Shown here: one piece after another, positions 6,050 to 14,039 of the stretch
Numbering within the stretch: position 1 is the first letter of the stretch
Layout of the letters: each line of letters opens with the position of its first letter
Source of the DNA: Candidatus Latescibacteria bacterium 4484_7
Lineage (GTDB): Bacteria; Krumholzibacteriota; Krumholzibacteriia; Krumholzibacteriales; Krumholzibacteriaceae
Length of the DNA: 16,063 nucleotides
Direction of reading: 5' to 3'
Assembly (NCBI GenBank): GCA_002085285.1
Contig: NATK01000010.1
Coordinates: 1-16,063 of the forward strand
Notes under the pieces: model-generated
What the model was told of the DNA's origin: nothing
Databases searched by the model: none
What the model saw: only the letters and a program-made list of their open reading frames with translations
Program-made: the position numbers and the translations under genes

Positions 6050-7801
6050 GTGCTCGAAAAAAGATCCATTAGATCCTTTCTCGTTCTGGTCGTCGCTGTC
6101 TCTGCGGCTTCGATGCTCCTTTCCTCTTGTGCCGTACAGAAGAAAAAGGAGCTCGCACCTGTAAGTAAACTTCCTACGAAAGATGATCTTCTCACAACTA
6201 TCCATACGAGGGAGTTTGATGGAGACTGCAGGGGAGTGCGTACTGCCGGTAAAAAGTTTCTTTCGCTCTATGGTAGTGACGCGGCGAGTGAAAAGGTTGC
6301 ATTGCTCGTCGCCGGCGCCGATATAAAATTGAAACTTTACGAGGAAGCGGAAGAAATCTTGAAGCCGATCATCAGCGGCGGATCGCTCAAGGCTGCGAAC
6401 GCCAATGCTCTGATGGCCGAGATACACGAGGGTAAGGGTGATTACAAAGCAGCCTGCTACGATGCTCTCACAGCACTGAAGATCGGCGCACCGGAGGATG
6501 TAAGATCGAAGATGTTGACGGCACTGGAGAAACTGGCTCCACTGGTGAGCGAAAACAACAGAAGAAATTTGATAAATCAATTCTACCCGGGCGAGGGCGT
6601 GGACATCATCATAAGAAACAGCATGGATTTTGCCGTCGATGTAAACGACACCGCCTCAGTACGAAAGCTTTCGTCGCTTCTCAGGGGGATAAAGTCTGAG
6701 AAGAGTTCTCCGGCACCTTTTCCCACGGGGAAGGTCGTCATAGAGAAGAAGAAGGAGTCAGGGAGTGGTACGATTCATCGGATAGGTCTCCTATGCCCGA
6801 TTACAGGTAGATTGTCGGCCATAGGCAAGGCGTTTTTGCATGGGGTTTCTATAGCGGCTGAGGAGTTGAAGGCGACGAGACATATGTCGGTTGAGATTAT
6901 TGCAGCAGACACGAACGGTGATCCGCTGATAGCGAGGAATTCAGCGGAGGAGTTGATCGCCAGGGAAAAAGTCGATGCAATAGTGGGCGCGGTACTTAGC
7001 TCGACTACGATTTCGGCAGCCGAAGTCGCACAGCTCAATGGAGTGGCATTTCTATCGACTGTGGCAACAGAGGAAGGCATTTCCAATATAGGTGATTGGA
7101 TCTTTCAGATGAACAGGGGCACTGAGACCGAAACAATCGCCTGCGCCGAGGTGGCATGCCGTGTTCTTCATTTGAAGAGGATAGCGTTTCTCGCTGTAGC
7201 CGACCCGCATTCGTACAGACTCGAGAGGTTGTTCAAAAGCGAAGTTGAGAGAAGAGGTGGTGTGTTGTGCAGCGCCGAATTCTATGAGGAGGGCACGACC
7301 GATTTCAAGGAATCGATAGAAAAGATACGATCGGCGGCACCCGAAGGCCTCTTCATCGCTTCTGACACGGAAGACTTGATCCTGATCCTACCGCAACTTT
7401 CGTTTTATGAATTCGGTGTCCAATTGATCGGATTGAGCAACTGGAATGCGCCGAGACTTTTCAAGATGGTTGCACGCGATATGGAGGGGGCCGTTTTCCC
7501 GGACGATTTCTTTTCCCAGGATGAAAAGCAGGCCCTTATCAACGCTTCGGCATTGATCTCGGAGCCCGTGAAGGAGGTCAACCCGTTTGTGCTCGGGGGG
7601 TACGAAGGAGTCATTACAATAGCAGACGCAATGGAGAAAAGCAGCTCATCGGGGCACGAGCTTAGGGAAGAGCTTGAAAAGATCATGAACAACAGGCGCC
7701 ACAGTTATTTGAAATTGATCAACAGCGAGGGGATTCCCTTTTTTATCGTTCTCGATGGGGAAAAGAGGCCATTCGTCACTATCAAGGCCCCGCGTCAATA
7801 G
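6050..7801 (+). CDS. Lipoprotein with TPR-like N-half and periplasmic-binding C-half (LpoA/LivK-like)
   Basis: From GTG 6050 the protein has 583 residues, opening with a basic start, a hydrophobic stretch and the lipobox LSSC (Cys27). An earlier in-frame TTG at 6023 is possible but has a poorer ribosome site, whereas GGGAGAG lies about eight bases before the GTG. The next roughly 180 residues are helical with TPR-like periodicity (YEEAEEILKPII; KGDYKAACYDALTALK). From about residue 242, IHRIGLLCPITGRLSAIGKAF starts a type I periplasmic binding fold running to the end. This layout matches LpoA, the outer-membrane activator of a peptidoglycan synthase. A solute-binding lipoprotein is the alternative, but no ABC permease or ATPase genes are nearby. 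Its stop overlaps that of the convergent tonB. Confidence 0.82.
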   Translation: MLEKRSIRSFLVLVVAVSAASMLLSSCAVQKKKELAPVSKLPTKDDLLTTIHTREFDGDCRGVRTAGKKFLSLYGSDAASEKVALLVAGADIKLKLYEEAEEILKPIISGGSLKAANANALMAEIHEGKGDYKAACYDALTALKIGAPEDVRSKMLTALEKLAPLVSENNRRNLINQFYPGEGVDIIIRNSMDFAVDVNDTASVRKLSSLLRGIKSEKSSPAPFPTGKVVIEKKKESGSGTIHRIGLLCPITGRLSAIGKAFLHGVSIAAEELKATRHMSVEIIAADTNGDPLIARNSAEELIAREKVDAIVGAVLSSTTISAAEVAQLNGVAFLSTVATEEGISNIGDWIFQMNRGTETETIACAEVACRVLHLKRIAFLAVADPHSYRLERLFKSEVERRGGVLCSAEFYEEGTTDFKESIEKIRSAAPEGLFIASDTEDLILILPQLSFYEFGVQLIGLSNWNAPRLFKMVARDMEGAVFPDDFFSQDEKQALINASALISEPVKEVNPFVLGGYEGVITIADAMEKSSSSGHELREELEKIMNNRRHSYLKLINSEGIPFFIVLDGEKRPFVTIKAPRQ

Positions 7802-8457
7802 CGCAGTCTGAATCTTATCAAGAAGCTTACCCAGAATGAAATCGGTTTGCCGTTCTCTTTGATCGGATCGAAAACGAACTGTTTTACTGCATCTAGAGCG
7901 GATTTTTCGAAGCTGATGGGTCCGTAAGAGCTTCGCACCCAGGCGCCGCCGACCTTGCCGTTCTTGTCCACATATACTTCGACCAGCACGTATCCCTCCA
8001 TCCCCATTTCGAGAGCATCGGCCGGGTATGCGGGTTTTACCATCTTGAGAATAACATAGTCTTCCCTGTATGGCACCTTTGCTCTGCTTGGATAATTTCT
8101 ATAGAGATTGTTGATCTCCGTGTTTCCCTTCGATTCGTTCGCATTCTTTGTCCCCTCTTTTTCACGAGGCTTTTTGCCCTTGTCGTTCTTGGCCTTTTCA
8201 CCCTCGATCCTTATGTCTTCGACTTTCATCACCTGTTTTTTTTCTTTGTTCGTTACATTCTGAAGACCGGTTTCGTTGACGATCTGGATTTCGGGTACGA
8301 GTTGCATAGGTCCCCTGTATCCTACCTGGACGATTTTTCGTACTACATCGGTTTTTTCCATGCTAAGCAGGATGAGGAAAAGGACTAGCAATGAGATGGG
8401 AAAGGAAATCGCAAGCCTTTTCCTCATCTTACGGTCGTATTCCTTTATCTTTCCCAT
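7795..8457 (-). CDS. Energy transducer TonB family protein
   Basis: Residues 14-32 form a single membrane anchor after a short basic N-terminus, and residues 80-125 are a Lys/Glu-rich linker instead of the usual Pro-rich one. Residues 138-220 are a TonB C-terminal domain, with VKPAYPADALEMGMEG, VEVYVDKNGKV and a final FDPIKENGKP and IRFRLRY. TonB proteins span the periplasm and pass energy from ExbB-ExbD to outer-membrane receptors, but some TonB-domain proteins have other roles. No exbB, exbD or receptor gene lies in the window. AAAGGATC just upstream supports the ATG. It lies 106 bases after the amidase gene on the same strand and is probably co-transcribed. Its last seven bases overlap the opposing gene. 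Confidence 0.88.
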   Translation of the reverse strand: MGKIKEYDRKMRKRLAISFPISLLVLFLILLSMEKTDVVRKIVQVGYRGPMQLVPEIQIVNETGLQNVTNKEKKQVMKVEDIRIEGEKAKNDKGKKPREKEGTKNANESKGNTEINNLYRNYPSRAKVPYREDYVILKMVKPAYPADALEMGMEGYVLVEVYVDKNGKVGGAWVRSSYGPISFEKSALDAVKQFVFDPIKENGKPISFWVSFLIRFRLRY

Positions 8458-8563
8458 GTTGATCCTTTTATTGAATATGGATTGGGTCTTGGTTGAAAGT
8501 CAAGGGGTGGTCCTTGTAAGGGAGATTCGACTTGGAAACTTTCTCAAATGCAAAGCGTCTGCT

Positions 8564-10891
8564 TCATCGCAATTCTATAGTTATTTCTTTGTTGCCCTGT
8601 GGTGTGACCGTCCTTCGAACGGTTTTCGATCTTCCCTCTTTATCCCCGATAGAGATCACAATCTCGCCGACGTCGACTGCTCCGAAATGCGCTCTTCCCT
8701 CTTTATCTGTCGTTTTCGTAAAAACTAGATTGATCGTCACAGGTACTCCGGCAGCAGGATTGCCTCCCTTTGTAATCTTTATCGTGCATGAGGCAAGATC
8801 GCTCGAGTCGTTCAAGAAGTATCTCACTATTGCCTCGAAGATGCCGAACGATTCTTTGCGGATGAATCTGTTGTCTGATACCAGCTCTTTACCGGGGCTC
8901 GAACCTATTGGAGCGAGAAGGATCTCGCATGCCGGGCAGTGGGTTTGAAGGAGAAAGGGTCTCGCAGATTCGTTCACCCTGAATGCATCTTTCCCGTAGA
9001 AACGGTTCAAGCCGCCCGCTATTCTTCGAGCGAGATCCATCCCGTTTTTGCTGCCCGGATAGTGAAGGATTCCGAAAGGTGCAGGCTGTTCATTGGTCGG
9101 TATCACGTGGTCCAGCCTTATTGCGATCGTCGATTTGAACGAGTTCACCTTGAAGATCCTTTCCTCGTTCGAGATGGGTTCGGCACCTCTCCTTGTGATG
9201 CGTACACTTGCACCTGCGGCCGTCAGAAGTCCCTCGAGCGCATTCGCCAACTCGAGGTTGGCAAGGTCTTCGCTGGTTTTCTCTTCGGCGGTCCCGTCGC
9301 CGACCGGATCGGCACTCGCCGGGTCGATCGATATTCTCTTGCCGAACAACACCCCGTCGAATAGCGGCTGCAAAGAAACGAGCACGTCTCCTCTTTCCGG
9401 GACGTTCTCCGGAGTGTCCAACAGCGCCGGTACGTACCCTTTCGCATAGATGATCAATCGCCCACTTGTCTCTTCTCCGCTCAGGTGTATCTCTCCGTTC
9501 GAACCGCTCCTTATTGGTATATTATCTGCCGTAATGGCAATCGTGCCGGGAATTGCTTCACCGCTCGATCGGTTTGTTGCCTTTATACGGATCTCCTTTT
9601 CATTCTTGACGGTGTTCACATCGAGCGTGTCTGTGACGTTTAGAGCATTGACGATCAAGCGGGCGGGGGGCTGCTCACTGCCAACTTCGACCGATATGAT
9701 TCCTTTCACAGTTTCGAAGATGCTCTGCTTATCGTTCATCGATACAGAGACTGCGGTTCCATCGAGTACAGGTTCACCCAATGCATCGAGGACCTTCAAC
9801 CGTATCGAACCGCTCTGCGTGTATGGAGAGTTTATAGGGATGATGAATGCGGGTGGCCTTGCCACCGTAAGATCGTATCTCTTGCTCTTGCCTATTCCGC
9901 CGAGTATCGATGATACGGAGGCTTCTATGGAGTAGTGACCGTTCGGAATGAACGGCGGAAGATCGAAGTACAGTTCGCCCGAATCAGTCAGGTATAGAGC
10001 ATTGTATTCTTTGGATGCAATTCTTATCTTTGCGCTGGCCGCATCGACGGCGATTCCGTCGACTTCCCTGACGCGGAAAACGAGCGGCTCGGGCGATTGC
10101 ACTGTGTCGGCCTCAGGGGCTGTTCTTTCGAGCCTCGGAACCCCTCGTGAAAAGTAGTCGATGAGTCCCAGGAAATAGCTCTCTGCCTCGAGCCTCTGTT
10201 TATTGGATAGCTTCAGTTTTTTCTCTACGATCGGATTGGAAAGGTAACTCGCTTCACCGAGAATGCTGGCCGAGGCGTTCGATCTTCTCAGGACAAAATA
10301 TCCTCCGGGCTTCACCGCCGCTTTCTCAATGCTTAGGTTCTTCGAGAGGTGTTTCATTACGTCGCCTGCGAGTATGAGCGATGCTCCCGTATCGCTGCTC
10401 TTGTAGTATACCTCAATACCGTTCTTCTTTCTGTCTAGCTGCAGGTTCGAGTTGTGGTGTATCGACAGAAAGACGTCGGCATTGAAGCTGTCGGCGATCG
10501 CCATTCTGTTCTGCAGGTCGTCTTTTAGTTCGGTGGAGCCGGGTGGCAGAAAGTCTCTGTCCGTCGATCTAGTCAGGTGAACATCGGCACCTGCCTCTTT
10601 CAGGAGACCCCAGAGATAGAGGGCGACCCCGAGGTTGACATCAGCCTCCCTTAGACTATCCGGACCGAGTGCGCCGTCGAAGTATCCACCGTGCCCCGGG
10701 TCTATGACGATTATCCTTCCCTTTAGAGCAGATGCTCCGGGACCGAGTGGTTGCTCTTTGAGCTCGCTGTAAACCCTTTCGAGCCCGCTCGGATACCTCG
10801 TGCACCCTCCGGTAAGGATTATGGCGGGCAAGATGATTGCCAATGCTGCGGACAGCAAGTTGATTCTCTTCAATGTCGAACCTCTATTCAT
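8564..10891 (-). CDS. N-acetylmuramoyl-L-alanine amidase lipoprotein with a second, degenerate amidase domain
   Basis: A signal sequence ends in LTGGC (Cys30). Residues 58-250 are an Amidase_3 domain with all four expected zinc or catalytic residues: His67 (DPGHGG), Glu82 (READ), His145 (SIHHNS) and Glu213 (GEASYLSNP). It should cut the bond between muramic acid and the stem peptide. Residues 270-345, 346-430 and 431-507 look like beta-rich Ig or carboxypeptidase-regulatory-like modules. Residues 517-694 repeat the amidase layout without most catalytic residues, and 698-775 is another beta module. The usual single-domain enzyme is far shorter. A TTG at 10871-10873, with AGAGGT six bases upstream, may be the true start, as the ATG at 10891 has no clear ribosome site. 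tonB follows. Confidence 0.9.
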   Translation of the reverse strand: MNRGSTLKRINLLSAALAIILPAIILTGGCTRYPSGLERVYSELKEQPLGPGASALKGRIIVIDPGHGGYFDGALGPDSLREADVNLGVALYLWGLLKEAGADVHLTRSTDRDFLPPGSTELKDDLQNRMAIADSFNADVFLSIHHNSNLQLDRKKNGIEVYYKSSDTGASLILAGDVMKHLSKNLSIEKAAVKPGGYFVLRRSNASASILGEASYLSNPIVEKKLKLSNKQRLEAESYFLGLIDYFSRGVPRLERTAPEADTVQSPEPLVFRVREVDGIAVDAASAKIRIASKEYNALYLTDSGELYFDLPPFIPNGHYSIEASVSSILGGIGKSKRYDLTVARPPAFIIPINSPYTQSGSIRLKVLDALGEPVLDGTAVSVSMNDKQSIFETVKGIISVEVGSEQPPARLIVNALNVTDTLDVNTVKNEKEIRIKATNRSSGEAIPGTIAITADNIPIRSGSNGEIHLSGEETSGRLIIYAKGYVPALLDTPENVPERGDVLVSLQPLFDGVLFGKRISIDPASADPVGDGTAEEKTSEDLANLELANALEGLLTAAGASVRITRRGAEPISNEERIFKVNSFKSTIAIRLDHVIPTNEQPAPFGILHYPGSKNGMDLARRIAGGLNRFYGKDAFRVNESARPFLLQTHCPACEILLAPIGSSPGKELVSDNRFIRKESFGIFEAIVRYFLNDSSDLASCTIKITKGGNPAAGVPVTINLVFTKTTDKEGRAHFGAVDVGEIVISIGDKEGRSKTVRRTVTPQGNKEITIELR
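8807..9343 (-). other. Degenerate second Amidase_3 domain (residues 517-694 of the amidase)
   Basis: Alignment by eye with the first domain places ISIDPASAD on IVIDPGHGG, so His67 becomes Ser526. SEDLANLELANALEGLL falls on READVNLGVALYLWGLL, which keeps Glu541 for Glu82, and GASVRITR falls on GADVHLTR. AIRLDH falls on SIHHNS, so His145 becomes Asp594. ILLAPIGSSP falls on GEASYLSNP, so Glu213 becomes Leu659. Three of the four zinc or catalytic residues are lost, so this copy should not hydrolyse but might still bind peptidoglycan or regulate the first domain. Confidence 0.78.
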
Positions 10892-11042
10892 TCAGGCCAA
10901 CAGGGTTTTTAAGAAATCGATTCATACAAGAATAATTACCAGAGGTTGCATTTTCCATCAAGGTTTAATTATGGACCGTCGATATTGCACCTTTTTTCGC
11001 GTCTGATTACAAGTTTGCTTGAAAGTGGATGAGAAACAGTCT

Positions 11043-11080
11043 ATATATTGTGAAATATGTTGACGCAATCTACAATATAT
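11043..11080 (+). promoter_or_regulatory. Candidate selA promoter framed by an inverted repeat
   Basis: The 234-base divergent region 10892-11125 is AT-rich. ATATATTGT (11043-11051) and ACAATATAT (11072-11080) form a perfect 9-base inverted repeat with a 20-base spacer. A promoter candidate lies in it: TTGTGA (11048-11053), a 17-base spacer, and TACAAT (11071-11076). The repeat arms thus cover the -35 and -10 boxes, as an operator would. AT-rich palindromes arise by chance, so the regulatory reading is unproven. No convincing promoter for the leftward amidase gene was found in the rest of the region. Confidence 0.45.
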
Positions 11081-11125
11081 GGTAGAAGTGGGCAGATTGC
11101 AGGCTAAAGAGGTTGTTTAAGAATT

Positions 11126-12538
11126 ATGACTAACATTAATTTTCTAAAGGAGTTACCTTCGATAGACTCTATCATGGAGGATGGAACCGTCTTTCCGAGC
11201 ATCAACATCCTCTCGAGGAAGGGTGTTTTGAGGATTGCGAGGGAAGTGGTAGATGGGTATCGAGAAAGGATAAGAGCGGGCAAGGAACAGGGGCTCGATG
11301 GGGAATCTCTAAGAAAAAGGATACTAAACGATGTAAAGGGTGAAATTGAAAAGGTCGCTCTGAGCAAGCAGCGCAGGGTTATCAATGCAACGGGGGTAAT
11401 ACTTCACACTAACCTCGGCAGATCGCTGCTGAGTGAGAAGTGTTGCGAGGCGATTCAACAGGCCGCGAGGGGCTACGTCGACCTCGAACTCGAGATCGAG
11501 TCAGCCAGAAGGTGTGATCGAACGAGGAGTGTCAGACGTCTGCTGGCGCTTCTTACCGGGAGCGAGGATGCACTCGTAGTCAACAACAATGCTGCGGCGG
11601 TTCTCCTTGCCGTCCATACGCTCGGCGCGAAGGGCGGGGTGGCGGTCTCCAGAGGGGAACTTGTAGAGATCGGCGGATCTTTCAGACTACCCGAGATATT
11701 ATCTTCGGCTGTGGACAACGTGATGGAGATAGGAACGACGAACAAAACTCACATCGAAGACTACGAGCAAGCGGTTGAGATGGGTGCTTCACTTATCCTC
11801 AAGGTTCATACGAGCAATTACAGGATCGTAGGTTTTACAGGCGAAGTTTCGTTATCAGAGCTGGTGGAGCTGGGTAGAGACAAAGGCGTTCCAGTAATGT
11901 ACGATCAGGGCAGCGGTATTCTCTTCCCGTTCGATACAGTTGGTGTCGAGGGGGAAGAAAACATCGAGGATATAGTAAAGACCGGGGTGGATCTGGTGAG
12001 TTTCAGCACAGACAAGGTTCTCGGAGGACCTCAGGGGGGAGCGATCGTAGGGCGCGGCGACATTATATCCCGCTTGAAGAGGAATCACATTTCAAGGGCA
12101 TTGAGAATGGGCAAGTTGAACCTTGCTGCATTGGAGCAGGTACTCATACAGTATTGGAAAGGGGAGTTCAACGAGATACCGACATATAGGATGATCACCA
12201 CAGATTACGATTCGCTGCATGAGAGGGCTGAGAAGGTCGTCTCCGGACTGAGAAAGAAATTCAAAACTCTCGATGTGAACATCGTGAAAGGCGAATCTGC
12301 GATTGGAGGAGGTAGCTATCCAACAAATCCCTTGCCGTCGCCTCTCATTGAGATTAATCTTGGTGAGAAGGTTGCTACCGGGCTATCCCGAAGATTAAGA
12401 ACCATAGACCCTGCTCTTATGGTTCGTGTGAAGGGAGATGCAGTTTTGCTCGACCTCAGAACGGTGTCGGAGGAAGACGATATTTATATCGTCAAAGCCA
12501 TGATCATGAGTATGGATGAATTTATCAGGAGGGAGTGA
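11126..12538 (+). CDS. selA: L-seryl-tRNA(Sec) selenium transferase
   Basis: SelA is a PLP enzyme that turns seryl-tRNA(Sec) into selenocysteinyl-tRNA(Sec) using selenophosphate. The 470-residue protein shows the N-terminal helical domain, then RVINATGVILHTNLGRSLLS (84-103), GELVEIGGSFRLPE, GTTNKTH, VHTSNYRIVGFTG and the PLP-lysine motif FSTDKVLGGPQGG with Lys297. YDQGSG stands where DLGSG is common. Length and motif order are standard. The ATG at 11126 has only a weak ribosome site (AAGAGG 13 bases upstream). selB usually sits next to selA, but here the following gene, five bases on, is the pseudo-ATPase-SPOR gene. No selenocysteine-coding gene was recognised in the window. Confidence 0.96.
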   Translation: MTNINFLKELPSIDSIMEDGTVFPSINILSRKGVLRIAREVVDGYRERIRAGKEQGLDGESLRKRILNDVKGEIEKVALSKQRRVINATGVILHTNLGRSLLSEKCCEAIQQAARGYVDLELEIESARRCDRTRSVRRLLALLTGSEDALVVNNNAAAVLLAVHTLGAKGGVAVSRGELVEIGGSFRLPEILSSAVDNVMEIGTTNKTHIEDYEQAVEMGASLILKVHTSNYRIVGFTGEVSLSELVELGRDKGVPVMYDQGSGILFPFDTVGVEGEENIEDIVKTGVDLVSFSTDKVLGGPQGGAIVGRGDIISRLKRNHISRALRMGKLNLAALEQVLIQYWKGEFNEIPTYRMITTDYDSLHERAEKVVSGLRKKFKTLDVNIVKGESAIGGGSYPTNPLPSPLIEINLGEKVATGLSRRLRTIDPALMVRVKGDAVLLDLRTVSEEDDIYIVKAMIMSMDEFIRRE

Positions 12539-12543
12539 TAGGT

Positions 12544-14019
12544 ATGACCGATTCTGATAAGGAAAATTCAACCGGTTCGGAATCGTACGACTTTCTCGAG
12601 AGCGGATTCTCGATACCGATCGAAAGCGGAACGATCGATACCTTCATGGAGGAGGGCGATTTTTCTTCCGCCGCGCAGCTCGACCATTTCGAAACGGTTG
12701 CGTCTCACATCGAGCGTGATTTGAAAGAGGGAGCGGGATTTTCACTCCTCGCTTTGTCCATCCATGACGATACCGTGGCGCGGGATTTTTCTGTACTTCA
12801 AATAGCTCATTCTCTCGCCAAGCACGGCAAGAAGGTTCTTATTGTCGACTGTGATTTTCTAAACCCGGGATTGAGCGGCCTCGTCGAAGACGTGGAGGAG
12901 TATGGATTTCTCGACCTTCTCTTGTACGGCAGCTCGTTGAAGTCGGTCTCGAAAGACATAGGGATAGACGGTGTGAATGTGATAGGGCCGGGGTCTTTCC
13001 CCGTTTCGAGGACGATACCTTTTGCATTGAAGGAATTCGCCAAGGTCAACGAGTTTTTGCACGAGAAGAGTGACGTGGTCATCTACTGCTCGACGATGTA
13101 CACGGAGGAGGGCGAGATAAACCCCCTGTGCAAGGAGGTTGACAGGGTATTTTTGGGATGCCGCATCGAGAAGTTCGATGAGGGTGAACTAAAGAAACAT
13201 GTGGACGCTCTCAAGTCGTTCGGTGTCCAGTCGGTCGATGTATTGCTTATCGGTGCGGAAGGTAAGAGTGACAGGGAAGCGACCGAGGCACCGGCAGAAA
13301 GGGAAGAGCCGACGGAAGAGGCGACCACTGGCGAGACCGAGAGCGAGGTGCCTTATCTAGAGAAGACGGAGGAAGTGGTATCTGTCGAGGAAGAGAGACA
13401 TTCCAATCTACCGAGGATAGTTACGATAACCGTTGCCGTGCTCATCGTGGCTTTTCTGTCCTGGTGGTTCTTCATGAACCGTTCCATTCGTGAAAAGGAA
13501 AGCTCACAGAGGATGACCGAGCTCGTTCATAAGCAGATGGAGTCTCACGGCGCTTCGGTGAAGAAGGAAGAGCATGTTTCTGCTGTGGACACGACCGGGG
13601 AATCCAGGGCCCCCGCCGAGACCAATGTTTCCGAGGCGAAGAAGACCCAGACCACCTCGGCGATGGGAAAAACGTCCTCCAAGAGGGCTGAGGAAGGTGT
13701 TGTCTCGAAGCTTGTCGAGAAAAAGAGCACCTCGGAGCCGAAGACGACGGAAGAGTCAGAGGTGAAGAGAAACTATTACTACGCTGTGCACGTTGCCTCT
13801 TTTAAGGACCTGGAAAGGGCGGGCAAGGAAGTGGAATTCCTTGAGAAAAAAGGTTTTGAAGCTCATGTGATTGAGGTCACGGTAAAGGAAGAGCGGTGGT
13901 TCAGGGTGCTCGTTGGTGAATATGCAACAAAGAAAGAGGCGGATTCTACTCGGATCAGGTTGCTTTCATTGAGCAGGATCGGGTATGCGAGGGTTTTGAA
14001 GGAAAAATACAGTGATTGA
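12544..14019 (+). CDS. BY-kinase/ParA-like pseudo-ATPase fused through one membrane helix to a SPOR domain
   Basis: Residue numbers count from GTG 12535; the likely start is ATG 12544, nine bases after AGGAGGGAG. Residues 65-240 follow the fold of CpsD/BY-kinase and MinD/ParA proteins: GKKVLIVDCDFLNPGLSG (98-115, Walker A' with Asp105), YGFLDLLLYGSSL, GVNVIGPG and SDVVIYC. The P-loop is gone, with ARDF (82-85) where GKST belongs, and the Walker B Asp is Cys185. Residues 245-290 are an acidic linker, 295-314 a membrane helix, and 315-412 a low-complexity Ser/Thr/Glu/Lys linker. Residues 413-488 are a SPOR domain (YYAVHVASF; RWFRVLVGEY), which in known cases binds denuded glycan strands. The expected topology is N-terminus in the cytoplasm, SPOR in the periplasm. 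It lies between selA and smc with short gaps. Confidence 0.85.
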   Translation: MTDSDKENSTGSESYDFLESGFSIPIESGTIDTFMEEGDFSSAAQLDHFETVASHIERDLKEGAGFSLLALSIHDDTVARDFSVLQIAHSLAKHGKKVLIVDCDFLNPGLSGLVEDVEEYGFLDLLLYGSSLKSVSKDIGIDGVNVIGPGSFPVSRTIPFALKEFAKVNEFLHEKSDVVIYCSTMYTEEGEINPLCKEVDRVFLGCRIEKFDEGELKKHVDALKSFGVQSVDVLLIGAEGKSDREATEAPAEREEPTEEATTGETESEVPYLEKTEEVVSVEEERHSNLPRIVTITVAVLIVAFLSWWFFMNRSIREKESSQRMTELVHKQMESHGASVKKEEHVSAVDTTGESRAPAETNVSEAKKTQTTSAMGKTSSKRAEEGVVSKLVEKKSTSEPKTTEESEVKRNYYYAVHVASFKDLERAGKEVEFLEKKGFEAHVIEVTVKEERWFRVLVGEYATKKEADSTRIRLLSLSRIGYARVLKEKYSD

Positions 14020-14039
14020 TAATTAAGTGGGGAGGAATC

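Noticed and set aside
6020..6580. 186-codon open frame on the - strand opposite the LpoA-like gene
   Set aside because: Cys- and Arg-rich composition with no domain pattern, fully inside a convincing lipoprotein gene; treated as a shadow.
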